A stretch of DNA of 64,000 nucleotides from Pseudomonas sp. 10-1B. Lineage in GTDB: Bacteria; Pseudomonadota; Gammaproteobacteria; Pseudomonadales; Pseudomonadaceae. The first letter of the stretch is position 1; each line of letters begins with the position of its first letter. The position numbers were made by a program, and so were the translations under genes. The notes beneath the pieces are model-generated. The model worked only from the letters and a program-made list of their open reading frames with translations. It did no database searches and was not told the DNA's origin. Below are positions 45,375 through 53,927 of the stretch, one piece after another. The stretch lies in NCBI RefSeq assembly GCF_000935045.1, contig NZ_JYKS01000023.1:1-64000 (forward strand). Direction: 5' to 3'.

Positions 45375-45650
45375 CTACTCCTCATCTCTATTGGCAGGCC
45401 AGGGCGACATTCTGTTTCCCGAGCAGTTATCGACCACTCGCCGCAACTGCCGGGCAAAATTGCCAGGGTTCCTTGGGGTGCTCCAGACGCTGGTGATACA
45501 GAACTCGCCACAGCGACATTCGCTGTCGTTAAAGGGGCAATACATCTTTCCCCAACAGTGCCCACCTCCCCTCACGACTTTCCATCCCTGTGACTCGGCG
45601 TGCCTCAAGGCCTGCTCGACCTCTTTCTGGGCATGACTGGGGCGTGACAT
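45375..45650 (-). CDS. Small HicA-like protein, candidate toxin
   Basis: The start is ATG 45650 (91 residues, MSRPSHAQKEVEQALRHAESQGWKVV), with GGAGG 8 bases before it. The order GW-x-V...GGGHCWGK...NPGNFARQLRRVVDNC resembles HicA toxins (GF...GSHH...LRxIL), with the histidine kept in GGH. A cysteine-rich insert (YCPFNDSECRCGEFC) suggests a metal site. It lies directly upstream of the HTH gene. Similarity to HicA is by pattern, not alignment. Confidence 0.6.
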   Translation of the reverse strand: MSRPSHAQKEVEQALRHAESQGWKVVRGGGHCWGKMYCPFNDSECRCGEFCITSVWSTPRNPGNFARQLRRVVDNCSGNRMSPWPANRDEE

Positions 45651-45683
45651 CAGCTTTCCTCCAGTGTGGGCTCGCAAACACAA

Positions 45684-45701
45684 GGTTGTCAAGTGACAAC
45701 C
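45684..45701. promoter_or_regulatory. Palindromic operator of the HicA-like/HTH pair
   Basis: GGTTGTCA-AG-TGACAACC is a perfect 8-bp inverted repeat 33 bases before the first gene of the pair. On the minus strand it includes TTGACA, a good -35 element, so a bound protein would block transcription. It is the expected site for autoregulation by the HTH protein. Confidence 0.6.
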
Positions 45702-45872
45702 TGGCATTCAGTAAGTAGCACGCCACACTACAGGCTTATAGCCGTCCAAAAAGTCCCGAACGATATCTTGGGAGTTCTCCTACGCCTATTTGAGATCAAT
45801 ACCGAATCAAGGTGTGCAGGAGGATTCAGTGCATGAGGATAGGGTTCAGCGAAGAGGCGACCAGCCAAGCCT

Positions 45873-47087
45873 TCAAAGCAACCCATCCGCCCGCAACAAC
45901 GTCTCCAGGCAATGCTCCTGCACTCCATAGAACGCCTTGAGCTGGGCAATTTTCTCCAGCAATGCGCCGTTGTCCCCCACCTGCCGCCGCTTCACCGCAA
46001 GAATCATCTTGTTCTTGTTGGTGTGCTCCAGGGAGATGAACTCGAACACCTTGGTCTCGTAACCGCAGGCTTCCAGATACAGCGCACGCAGGCTGTCGGT
46101 GAGCATCTCGGCCTGCTGGCCCAGGTGCAGGCCGTACTGCAGCATGGGTTGCAGCAAACCTGGGCTGTGCAATTGCGGGCGGATCTGTTTGTGGCAGCAC
46201 GGCGAACACATGATGATCGCGGCGTTGCAACGGATGCCGGTGTGGATGGCGTAGTCGGTGGCGATGTCGCAAGCATGCAGGGCGATCATCACTTCGATGG
46301 CCTCCGGCACCACGCTGCGTACATCACCACACTGGAATTCCAGGCCCGGGTGCTCCAGGCGCGAGGCGGCGGCATTGCACAGGTCGACCATGTCCTGGCG
46401 CAGCTCCACGCCCGTCACCTGCGCATCACGACCCAGGCTGTTGCGCAGGTAGTCGTGCATGGCGAAGGTCAGGTAACCCTTGCCCGAGCCGAAGTCGGCT
46501 ACCCGCAGCGCCTGCTGCGCTGGCACCGGGGCGTTGGCCAGGGCGTGGTCGAACACCTCGATGAATTTGTTGATCTGCTTCCACTTGCGCGACATGGACG
46601 GGATCAACGCGCCTTGTGCGTCGGTTACACCCAGGTCACGCAGGAACGGCCGCGACAGCTCCAGGTAGCGTTTCTTCTCGCGGTCATGGCCGCTGCTCGC
46701 GGCAGCTTCACGCGGTGCCTGTGCGCCGTGGCGCTGGAGCATGGGCTTGCCCTTCTTGCTGAAGGTCAGTTGCACTTCGCCGTCGGCATCGAACAGGTGG
46801 GCGTTGCGGAAGCTGTCCGGCAGCAGCTCGGCGACCAGCGCCTGGGCCTGGTCCAGCGGCAGGTTACGGGTGATGTCGCGGGTCTGGTGGCGGTAGACCA
46901 GCGATAGGCATGGCTGGCCCTTGACCTGCAGCGGCTTGGCAATGATCCGTTGCAGGGTCTGGTCGGCACCGACATGGCGCGCCAGCACCAGTTTGACCAG
47001 GGTATTGCCGTGCAGGGCGGTATTCAGCAGGTCGAGAAACTGGGCGCGCGCATCTGGCGCGGACGAAGCAGAAGAACTGGCGGACAT
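45873..47087 (-). CDS. Class I SAM-dependent methyltransferase
   Basis: The 404-residue protein has an N-terminal domain (about 1-135) and a Rossmann methyltransferase with motif I RVADFGSGKGYLTFAMHDYL (about 192-211), GVELRQDMV, LHACDIATDYA, and a CSPCCHKQIRP motif. The last motif and layout match the Methyltransf_32 family, for which the target (probably RNA or protein) is uncertain. It is a single gene, of normal GC, marking the right side of the accessory island. The stretch 45708-45872 before it has no supportable gene. Confidence 0.82.
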   Translation of the reverse strand: MSASSSASSAPDARAQFLDLLNTALHGNTLVKLVLARHVGADQTLQRIIAKPLQVKGQPCLSLVYRHQTRDITRNLPLDQAQALVAELLPDSFRNAHLFDADGEVQLTFSKKGKPMLQRHGAQAPREAAASSGHDREKKRYLELSRPFLRDLGVTDAQGALIPSMSRKWKQINKFIEVFDHALANAPVPAQQALRVADFGSGKGYLTFAMHDYLRNSLGRDAQVTGVELRQDMVDLCNAAASRLEHPGLEFQCGDVRSVVPEAIEVMIALHACDIATDYAIHTGIRCNAAIIMCSPCCHKQIRPQLHSPGLLQPMLQYGLHLGQQAEMLTDSLRALYLEACGYETKVFEFISLEHTNKNKMILAVKRRQVGDNGALLEKIAQLKAFYGVQEHCLETLLRADGLL

Positions 47088-47213
47088 GGAGAAACGGTGC
47101 CTCGGATAGCGGGAAGCGCTTGGCGCAATGCATGCATTCTACAGGGTGGTGTACTTCCTGTGGGAGATCGCCCAGCCCGCACAAGAAACTGACCTCGCAG
47201 GCGGTCAGCCCAC

Positions 47214-47312
47214 CTTGTGGAAGCAACTGTCTTGTATTGGCTGGACTGGCCTCATCGCCGGCAAGCCAGCTCCCACAGGAATTGCACACGGCTTACGGCT
47301 AGTGCGCCCCAG
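47214..47312. repeat. Composite REP unit
   Basis: GTGGAAGCAACTGTCTTGTA starts at 47217, with core GCCGGCAAGCCAGCTCCCACAGG to 47280 and the tail AATTGCACACGGCTTACGGC, close to the copy at 34.35 kb. It lies between the methyltransferase start and the TPM-protein stop. Confidence 0.85.
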
Positions 47313-47321
47313 GGGGCCGAA

Positions 47322-47939
47322 TCAGTCGAGGATAACCAGGCGGTTGGGCAACTCGTTACGGGCGTGGGTAGGCGGCACGTGCTCGCTGAGCAGGTCACCA
47401 CAGGCGTCGATGCACTCGACAAAGCCCTGCAAGGTCCGGCCCTGACGCACCTGTTCGACAAAGCGGGCAACGATGGCCGCGCGGGCTTCGGCATCCAGGT
47501 AGTGCTCGATACCGCGATCAACCAGAATCTCCACATGCCGCTCCGCCTCGCTGACAAAAATCAGTACCCCCGTGGCACCCGCAGTGCGTTGCAGGTTCTG
47601 TTCGCGAAACTGCTGGCGGGCCAGGCGCGAGGCGCGCCAACGGCGCAAGGCATGGGGGATCAGCCAGCCGGCCAGGCGCGGGTTGCGCAGCAGCAGGCAC
47701 AGGCCGACGAACAACAGCACGTTGGCCACCAGCAAACCTCGCACCCCCGGCCAGCCCAGCAGCCACTGCAGCAACCCTGGCACAGCCAGCGCCAGTACCG
47801 CAGCCCAGAACAACGGCCAATAGGCATAGTCGTCTGCACGCCTGGCCAGCACCGTCACCAGTTCGGCATCGGTGCGCCGTTCGGCACGGGCAATGGCTTC
47901 GGCGATCTGCCGCTGATGGTATTCGTCAAAGGGAGTCAT
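47322..47939 (-). CDS. TPM-domain inner membrane protein
   Basis: The start at ATG 47939 gives 205 residues (MTPFDEYHQRQIAEAIARAERRT); an upstream extension of the frame overlaps the bglX control region and is unlikely. The N-terminal helix, a hydrophobic pair (about 40-62 and 66-86), and the C-terminal TPM segment (TGVLIFVSEAERHVEILVDRGIEHYLDAEARAAIVARF) fit the TPM_phosphatase family. No LemA gene is beside it. Function in the family is poorly known. Confidence 0.8.
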   Translation of the reverse strand: MTPFDEYHQRQIAEAIARAERRTDAELVTVLARRADDYAYWPLFWAAVLALAVPGLLQWLLGWPGVRGLLVANVLLFVGLCLLLRNPRLAGWLIPHALRRWRASRLARQQFREQNLQRTAGATGVLIFVSEAERHVEILVDRGIEHYLDAEARAAIVARFVEQVRQGRTLQGFVECIDACGDLLSEHVPPTHARNELPNRLVILD

Positions 47940-48125
47940 GCCGTCGGTCTCTTCAGCGTTCTTATAGTTGTTGTCCCGGCATTCGGGGCTTCGTCCGCAG
48001 GCGATATATTCAGGCATAATCCGCCGCTGGAAAAAATGCCTGCAAATCGTACAACAATAGCCGCCTGAAAACTTCGGCCGCGCGCGTATCGCCGTGGATA
48101 CGGCAGGGGCCCCACAACGGAATTG

Positions 48126-50417
48126 ATGATGAAACTGTCTTTGCTGGGCCTGGCCATGGGCCTTGCCAGTCAGGCGGCCCTCGCCGCCCCCTCCGCCCCA
48201 CCCTTGCAGGACAAACAGGCGTTCATCGACCATCTGATCAGCCAGATGACCGAGGCCGAGAAAATCGGCCAGTTGCGCCTGATCAGCATCGGCCCGGAAA
48301 TGCCCCGCGACAAGATCCGCGAGGAAATCGCCGCCGGCCGCATCGGCGGCACCTTCAACTCACGCACCGCGCCCGAGAACCGGCCGATGCAGGACGCGGC
48401 CATGCGCAGCCGCCTGAAGATCCCGATGTTCTTCGCCTACGACACCGTTCACGGCGAACGCACCATCTTCCCGATTGGCCTGGGCATGGCTGCGACCTGG
48501 GACATGGATGCCGTTGCCAAGGTCGGCCGCACTGCCGCCATCGAAGCCTCGGCCGACGCCCTGGACATGACCTTCGCGCCGATGGTCGACATCGCCCGCG
48601 ACCCACGCTGGGGCCGCACCAGCGAAGGCTTCGGCGAAGACACCTACCTGACTTCGAAAATCGGCCAGGTGATGGTCCGCTCGTTCCAGGGCAGCAGCCC
48701 GGCCAACCCCGACAGCATCATGGCCATCGTCAAGCACTTCGCCCTGTATGGCGCGGTGGAAGGCGGGCGCGACTACAACACAGTCGATATGAGCCTGCCG
48801 AAAATGTACAACGACTACCTGCCACCCTACCGCGCCGCACTCGACGCCGGAGCCGGCGGGGTGATGGTGGCGCTGAACTCGATCAACGGCGTACCGGCCA
48901 CTTCCAACACCTGGCTGATGAACGACCTGCTGCGCAAGGAGTGGGGCTTCAAGGGCGTGACCATCAGTGACCACGGCGCCATCCAGGAACTGATCCGCCA
49001 CGGCGTCGCCCGCGACGGCCGCGAAGCCGCCAAACTGGCGATCAAGGCCGGCATCGACATGAGCATGAACGACACCCTGTACGGCGAAGAGCTGCCAGGC
49101 CTGCTGAAGTCCGGCGAAGTGACCCAGCGCGAGCTGGACCAGGCGGTGCGTGAAGTGCTCGGCGCCAAATACGACATGGGCCTGTTCAAGGACCCGTACG
49201 TGCGCATCGGCAAGGCCGAAACCGACCTCAAGGACTACTACGGCAACGACCGCCTGCACCGCGAGGCCGCCCGTGATGTGGCGCGCCGCAGCCTGGTGCT
49301 GCTGGAAAACCACAACCAGACCCTGCCGCTGAAAAAGGCCGGCACCATCGCCCTGGTCGGCCCGCTGGCCGATGCACCGATCGACATGATGGGCAGCTGG
49401 GCCGCCGACGGCAAACCGGTGCATTCGGTGACCGTGCGCGAAGGCCTGCGGCGCGCCGTGGAGGGCAAGGCCAAGCTGGTCTACGCCAAGGGCTCCAATG
49501 TTACCGGCGACAAGGCGATCCTCGATTACCTGAACTTCCTCAACTTCGACGCCCCGGAAATCGTCGACGACCCGCGCCCGCCTGCGGTGCTGATCGATGA
49601 AGCGGTCAAGGCCGCGAAGCAGTCCGACGTGGTGGTGGCAGTGGTCGGCGAGTCCCGCGGCATGTCCCACGAGTCGTCGAGCCGTACCACCCTGGAGATC
49701 CCGGCCAGCCAGCGTGAGCTGATCAAGGCCCTGAAGGCTACCGGCAAGCCGCTGGTGCTGGTGCTGATGAACGGCCGGCCGCTGTCGATCGGCTGGGAGC
49801 GCGAGCAGGCCGACGCCATTCTGGAAACCTGGTTCGCCGGTACCGAGGGTGGCAATGCCATTGCCGACGTGCTGTTCGGCGACTACAACCCGTCCGGCAA
49901 GCTGGCCATCACCTTCCCGCGTTCGGTCGGGCAGATTCCGATGTACTACAACCACACCCGTATCGGCCGGCCATTCACGCCGGGCAAGCCGGGCAACTAC
50001 ACCTCGCAGTACTTCGAAGAGCCTAACGGCCCGCTGTACCCGTTCGGCTATGGCCTGAGCTACAGCAGCTTCGAGCTGTCGGGCCTGAAGTTGTCGAACA
50101 AAGACCTCAAGCGCGGTGACACGCTGGAAGCCGAGGTGACGGTGAAGAACACCGGCAAGGTTGAAGGCGAGACCGTGGTGCAGTTGTACCTGCAGGATGT
50201 GTCGGCGTCGATGAGCCGCCCGGTCAAGGAACTGAAGAACTTCCAGAAGCTGATGCTCAAGCCTGGCGAGTCGCGGAGCTTGACCTTCCGCATCAGCGAG
50301 GAAGACCTGAAGTTCTACAATGGCCAACTGCAGCGGGTTGCCGAGCCAGGGGAATTCAATGTCCAGGTCGGGCTGGATTCCCAGGCGGTGCAGCAGCAAA
50401 GCTTTGAACTGCTGTAA
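48126..50417 (+). CDS. bglX: Periplasmic beta-glucosidase BglX (GH3)
   Basis: The start could be ATG 48126 or 48129 (763 or 762 residues). A signal peptide (to about ALA-APSAPP, residue 21) is followed by the GH3 TIM barrel (48-390), the alpha/beta domain (400-640) and a fibronectin III-like C-terminal domain. The nucleophile aspartate is in GFKGVTISDHGA; KHFALYGAVEGGRDYN binds substrate. It hydrolyses beta-glucosides in the periplasm. It is divergent from the TPM gene. Confidence 0.95.
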   Translation: MMKLSLLGLAMGLASQAALAAPSAPPLQDKQAFIDHLISQMTEAEKIGQLRLISIGPEMPRDKIREEIAAGRIGGTFNSRTAPENRPMQDAAMRSRLKIPMFFAYDTVHGERTIFPIGLGMAATWDMDAVAKVGRTAAIEASADALDMTFAPMVDIARDPRWGRTSEGFGEDTYLTSKIGQVMVRSFQGSSPANPDSIMAIVKHFALYGAVEGGRDYNTVDMSLPKMYNDYLPPYRAALDAGAGGVMVALNSINGVPATSNTWLMNDLLRKEWGFKGVTISDHGAIQELIRHGVARDGREAAKLAIKAGIDMSMNDTLYGEELPGLLKSGEVTQRELDQAVREVLGAKYDMGLFKDPYVRIGKAETDLKDYYGNDRLHREAARDVARRSLVLLENHNQTLPLKKAGTIALVGPLADAPIDMMGSWAADGKPVHSVTVREGLRRAVEGKAKLVYAKGSNVTGDKAILDYLNFLNFDAPEIVDDPRPPAVLIDEAVKAAKQSDVVVAVVGESRGMSHESSSRTTLEIPASQRELIKALKATGKPLVLVLMNGRPLSIGWEREQADAILETWFAGTEGGNAIADVLFGDYNPSGKLAITFPRSVGQIPMYYNHTRIGRPFTPGKPGNYTSQYFEEPNGPLYPFGYGLSYSSFELSGLKLSNKDLKRGDTLEAEVTVKNTGKVEGETVVQLYLQDVSASMSRPVKELKNFQKLMLKPGESRSLTFRISEEDLKFYNGQLQRVAEPGEFNVQVGLDSQAVQQQSFELL

Positions 50418-50429
50418 GTACGCTGCATC

Positions 50430-50533
50430 CAGGACCGGCCCTATCGCCGGCAAGCCAGCTCCCACAAGAGCGCGACAGCCTGACGGGCCTTTGCAGTACC
50501 TGTGGGAGCTGGCTTGCCGGCGATAGGGCCCTT
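50430..50533. repeat. REP pair between bglX and the sensor kinase gene
   Basis: GGCCCTATCGCCGGCAAGCC and the mirror GGCTTGCCGGCGATAGGGCC bracket a centre of about 50 bases. It follows the bglX stop directly and probably caps that transcript. Confidence 0.9.
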
Positions 50534-50563
50534 AAAGACACACAATTTTCCGGATCCGCCCCA

Positions 50564-52321
50564 ATGCCCTTTTCCTTTCGCGCCCTGCGTCTGGGGCTGA
50601 TCACCTTGCTGATCGTGCTTGGCACCGCCCTCAGCGCTGGCTGGGCGATGCACCAGGCCAAGCGCCAGGCCATGGAGGACGACGCCCGGCGTGCCAACCA
50701 GCAACTGGGGTTGTACGCCAATGCGTTGCATACCCTGATCGACCGCTACCGCGCCCTGCCCGCCGTGCTGGCCCTGGACCCGGAACTGATCGCCGCCCTA
50801 CGTGGCCCGGTCAGCGAACAAATGCAGGACGCCCTGAACCGCAAGCTCGAACGCATCAACGGCGCCGCCAACTCGTCCACCCTCGAACTGCTCGACCGCA
50901 CCGGCCTTGCCATCGCCGCCAGCAACTGGCGGCTGCCCAGCAGCTACGTAGGCTCCAACTACGGTTTTCGCCCCTACTTCAAGCAAACCCGCAGCCAGGG
51001 CAGTGGCCGCTTCTACGCTGTGGGCGTGACCAGTGGCGTGCCGGGCTACTTCCTCGCCAGCGCGGTGAACGACGAGCACGGCCGCTTCCTCGGCGCCATG
51101 GTGGTGAAGCTGGAGTTCCCCGAGCTGGAGCGCGAATGGCGCCAGGGCAGCGACATACTGCTGGTCAGCGATGCCCGTGGTATCACCTTCATCGCCAACC
51201 AGGATGGCTGGCGCTACCGCGAGCTGCAGCCGCTCAGTAGCGCCGACCATGCCGAGCTGGCCGAAACCCGCCAGTACGACAAGCAACCGCTGGTGCCGCT
51301 GCAGCACCGGGTGCTGACCCGCTTTGCCACCAACAGCACCCTTAGCCGCGTGCAAGCCCCGGAGGGCAACGCAGAATACCTGTGGGAAAGCTTGCCGCTG
51401 GAAGGCGAAGCCTGGACCTTGCACCTGCTGCGCAAGCCGCAGGTCGCCGCCGATGGCCGCAATGCCGCCCTCGGCGCTGCCGCCGTATGGCTGAGCCTGG
51501 TGTTCGCCGCCCTGTTCGTCAGCCAGCGCCTGCGTCTGGCCCGCCTGCGCCAGCGCAGCCGGCAGGAACTCAAGCGCCAGGTCGAAGAACGCACCCGAGA
51601 ACTGCGCACCGCCCAGGAGGGCCTGGTGCAATCGGCCAAGCTGGCCGCACTCGGGCAAATGTCGGCAGCCATGGCCCACGAAATCAACCAGCCGCTGACC
51701 ACCCAGCGCATGCAGCTGGAAACCCTGCGCCTGTTGCTGGACCATGGCCGCTATGAAGAAGCGCGTCAGGCGCTGGAGCCCCTGGAGCAGATGCTCACGC
51801 GCATGGCCGCGCTCACCAGCCATCTGAAAACCTTCGCCCGCAACAGCCCGGTTGGCCTGCGCGAGCGCCTGGACCTGGCCAGCGTGGTCGACCAGGCCCT
51901 GCACCTGCTGGAAGCCCGCATTCGCAGCGAAGCCGTGGAGGTGGCCCTGTACCTGGCGCGCCCGGCCTGGGTACGCGGCGATGCCATTCGCCTGGAGCAG
52001 GTGCTGATCAACCTGCTGCGCAATGCCCTCGACGCCATGGCCGACAAGCGCTACAAGCGCCTGGAGATCCGCATCGAACCCGACGGCGAGCTGTGGCGCC
52101 TGAGCGTGCTGGATTCTGGTGGCGGCATTGCCGAGGCCGATCTGACCAAGGTCTTCGACCCGTTCTTCACCACCAAGCCGGTGGGCGAGGGCCTGGGTTT
52201 GGGCCTGGCCATTTCCTACGGCATCATCCACGAGGCCGGTGGCCAACTGCAGGCCGAAAACCTGCCCGGCGGCGCGCGCCTGAGCCTTACCCTGCCCCGT
52301 GACCTGGAGCCTGTATGTTGA
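50564..52321 (+). CDS. DctB/MifS-type sensor histidine kinase
   Basis: The 585-residue protein has TM1 (about 8-28), a large periplasmic double-Cache sensor (30-290, YVGSNYGFRPYFKQT), TM2 (about 301-321), a coiled coil, HisKA with H372 (GQMSAAMAHEINQPLT) and an HATPase (LLRNALDAM, GLGLGLAISYGI). This is the DctB family sensing C4/C5-dicarboxylates. Because the neighbouring transporter is of the KgtP type, alpha-ketoglutarate sensing as in P. aeruginosa MifS is likely. It overlaps the regulator by 7 bases. Confidence 0.88.
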   Translation: MPFSFRALRLGLITLLIVLGTALSAGWAMHQAKRQAMEDDARRANQQLGLYANALHTLIDRYRALPAVLALDPELIAALRGPVSEQMQDALNRKLERINGAANSSTLELLDRTGLAIAASNWRLPSSYVGSNYGFRPYFKQTRSQGSGRFYAVGVTSGVPGYFLASAVNDEHGRFLGAMVVKLEFPELEREWRQGSDILLVSDARGITFIANQDGWRYRELQPLSSADHAELAETRQYDKQPLVPLQHRVLTRFATNSTLSRVQAPEGNAEYLWESLPLEGEAWTLHLLRKPQVAADGRNAALGAAAVWLSLVFAALFVSQRLRLARLRQRSRQELKRQVEERTRELRTAQEGLVQSAKLAALGQMSAAMAHEINQPLTTQRMQLETLRLLLDHGRYEEARQALEPLEQMLTRMAALTSHLKTFARNSPVGLRERLDLASVVDQALHLLEARIRSEAVEVALYLARPAWVRGDAIRLEQVLINLLRNALDAMADKRYKRLEIRIEPDGELWRLSVLDSGGGIAEADLTKVFDPFFTTKPVGEGLGLGLAISYGIIHEAGGQLQAENLPGGARLSLTLPRDLEPVC

Positions 52322-53649
52322 ATTCAGTGATCGTCGTCGATGATGAAGCCAGCATCCGCACTGCGGTCGAGCAATGGTTGAGTCTGTCCGGCTTCAGCGT
52401 GCAGTTGTTCGCCCGCGCCGAGGAGTGCCTGGCGCACCTGCCGCAGCACTTCCCGGGGGTGATCATCAGCGATGTGCGCATGCCAGGCATGGATGGCCTG
52501 CAATTGCTCGAGCGCGTGCAGGCGGATGACCCCGACTTGCCGGTAATTTTGCTGACTGGGCACGGCGACGTGCCGATGGCGGTGGAAGCCATGCGCAACG
52601 GGGCCTACGATTTTCTGGAAAAGCCCTTCACCCCGCAGCACTTGCTGGGCAGCCTGCGTCGGGCCCTGGAAAAGCGCCAACTGGTGTTGGAAAACCGCCG
52701 CTTGCACGAGCAGGCCGACCTCAAGTCACGCCTGGAAAGCACGCTGCTGGGCATGTCCCAGGGCCTGCAACAGCTGCGTCGGCAAGTGCTGGACCTGGCC
52801 AGCCTGCCGGTCAATGTACTGGTCCGCGGCGAAACCGGCAGTGGCAAGGAGCGCGTGGCCCGCTGCCTGCACGATTTTGGCCCGCGCGCCGGCAAGCCTT
52901 TTGTCGCCCTCAACTGCGCTGCCATCCCCGAATCGCTGTTCGAGGCCGAGCTGTTCGGCCATGAAAGCGGCGCCTTCACCGGTGCCCAGGGCAAGCGCAT
53001 CGGCAAGTTGGAATACGCCAACGGCGGCACGGTGTTCCTCGACGAAATCGAGAGCATGCCGCTGGCTCAGCAGGCCAAGCTGTTGCGGGTGATCCAGGAG
53101 CAGAAGCTGGAGCGCCTGGGGGCCAACCAGAGCATCAGCGTCGACCTGCGCATCATTGCCGCGACCAAGCCCGACCTGCTTGAAGAGGCCCGTGCCGGGC
53201 GCTTCCGCGAAGACCTGGCCTACCGCCTGAATGTTGCCGAACTGCGCCTGGCGCCGTTACGCGAGCGGCGTGAGGACATTCCGCTGCTGTTCGAGCACTT
53301 TGCCCGTGCTGCTGGCGACAAGCTTGGCCGCGCTGCCCCAGCGCTGTCGGGTATGCAACTGGCGCAGTTGCTGGCGCATGACTGGCCGGGCAACGTACGT
53401 GAGCTGGCCAATGCGGCGGAACGGCATGCGTTAGGGCTGGGTTCGCCAAGCATCGAGGTGGCGCCTGGCGGGCAGTCGCTGGGCGAGCAGATGGAAGCGT
53501 TCGAGGCGCAATGCCTGCGCGCGGCACTGCGCCAGCATGGGGGCGAGATCAAGGCGGTGATGGAGACGTTGCAACTGCCGCGGCGCACGCTGAACGAGAA
53601 GATGCAGCGGCATGGATTGGTACGCGAGGATTTTGTTGGGCGGGAATGA
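52315..53649 (+). CDS. DctD/MifR-type sigma-54-dependent response regulator
   Basis: The 444-residue protein has a receiver with D53 (IISDVRMPGMDG), an AAA+ domain with Walker A GETGSGKERVA, the sigma-54 contact motif ESGAFTGAQ and Walker B GGTVFLDEI, and a Fis-type HTH (KAVMETLQLPRRTLNEKMQRHGL). It should activate a sigma-54 promoter; a good one lies 202 bases downstream before kgtP. It overlaps the kinase gene. Confidence 0.92.
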   Translation: MLNSVIVVDDEASIRTAVEQWLSLSGFSVQLFARAEECLAHLPQHFPGVIISDVRMPGMDGLQLLERVQADDPDLPVILLTGHGDVPMAVEAMRNGAYDFLEKPFTPQHLLGSLRRALEKRQLVLENRRLHEQADLKSRLESTLLGMSQGLQQLRRQVLDLASLPVNVLVRGETGSGKERVARCLHDFGPRAGKPFVALNCAAIPESLFEAELFGHESGAFTGAQGKRIGKLEYANGGTVFLDEIESMPLAQQAKLLRVIQEQKLERLGANQSISVDLRIIAATKPDLLEEARAGRFREDLAYRLNVAELRLAPLRERREDIPLLFEHFARAAGDKLGRAAPALSGMQLAQLLAHDWPGNVRELANAAERHALGLGSPSIEVAPGGQSLGEQMEAFEAQCLRAALRQHGGEIKAVMETLQLPRRTLNEKMQRHGLVREDFVGRE

Positions 53650-53698
53650 GCGGATTTCCGCTTATTGATAATTAGGGATAAGCGGGAATCCGCTTATC
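53649..53698. promoter_or_regulatory. Two phased palindromes, likely activator (UAS) sites
   Basis: AGCGGA-TT-TCCGCT (53649-53662) and GATAAGCGG-GAAT-CCGCTTATC (53677-53698) share the GCGG...CCGC core. Their centres are 32 bases apart, three helical turns. They lie about 160-200 bases before the sigma-54 promoter, the usual place for DctD-type enhancer sites. Confidence 0.65.
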
Positions 53699-53708
53699 AT
53701 CTTGAGAT

Positions 53709-53828
53709 TTTGGGGCTGCTTTGCAGCCCTTCGCGGGCAAGCCCGCTCCTACAGAGAGATATGTAACGTCAGGCGTGACGCGGTCCCTGTGGGTGCGGGC
53801 GGGCCCGCGAAGGGGCGCATAGCGCCCC
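53709..53828. repeat. REP pair between UAS and sigma-54 promoter
   Basis: Inverted cores CGCGGGCAAGCCCGCTCCTA and GTGCGGGCGGGCCCGCGAAG, with outer arms GGGGCTGC / GGGGCGCATAGCGCCCC, sit between the activator sites and the kgtP promoter. They could shape the DNA loop needed for sigma-54 activation. Confidence 0.8.
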
Positions 53829-53851
53829 CATTTGAATCATCACGCACCCGT

Positions 53852-53867
53852 TTGGCACACCTTCTGC
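53852..53867 (+). promoter_or_regulatory. Sigma-54 promoter of kgtP
   Basis: TTGGCACACCTTCTGCA matches the -24/-12 consensus TTGGCAC-N5-TTGCA with one mismatch (C for T at the -12 box) and has the invariant GG and GC ten bases apart. It is 60 bases before kgtP. Confidence 0.75.
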
Positions 53868-53927
53868 AATTACCCGTGCAAGCTGCGCCATGGCGCGCTC
53901 CACAAAAACAACGAGAAGGTATCCCTG

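Noticed and set aside
47940..48233. 98-residue N-terminal extension of the TPM protein
   Set aside because: The extension runs over the bglX signal peptide region and has no family similarity; ATG 47939 gives the domain a normal start.
48360..50465. 701-codon minus-strand frame over bglX
   Set aside because: Antisense shadow; bglX has a signal peptide and all GH3 motifs.
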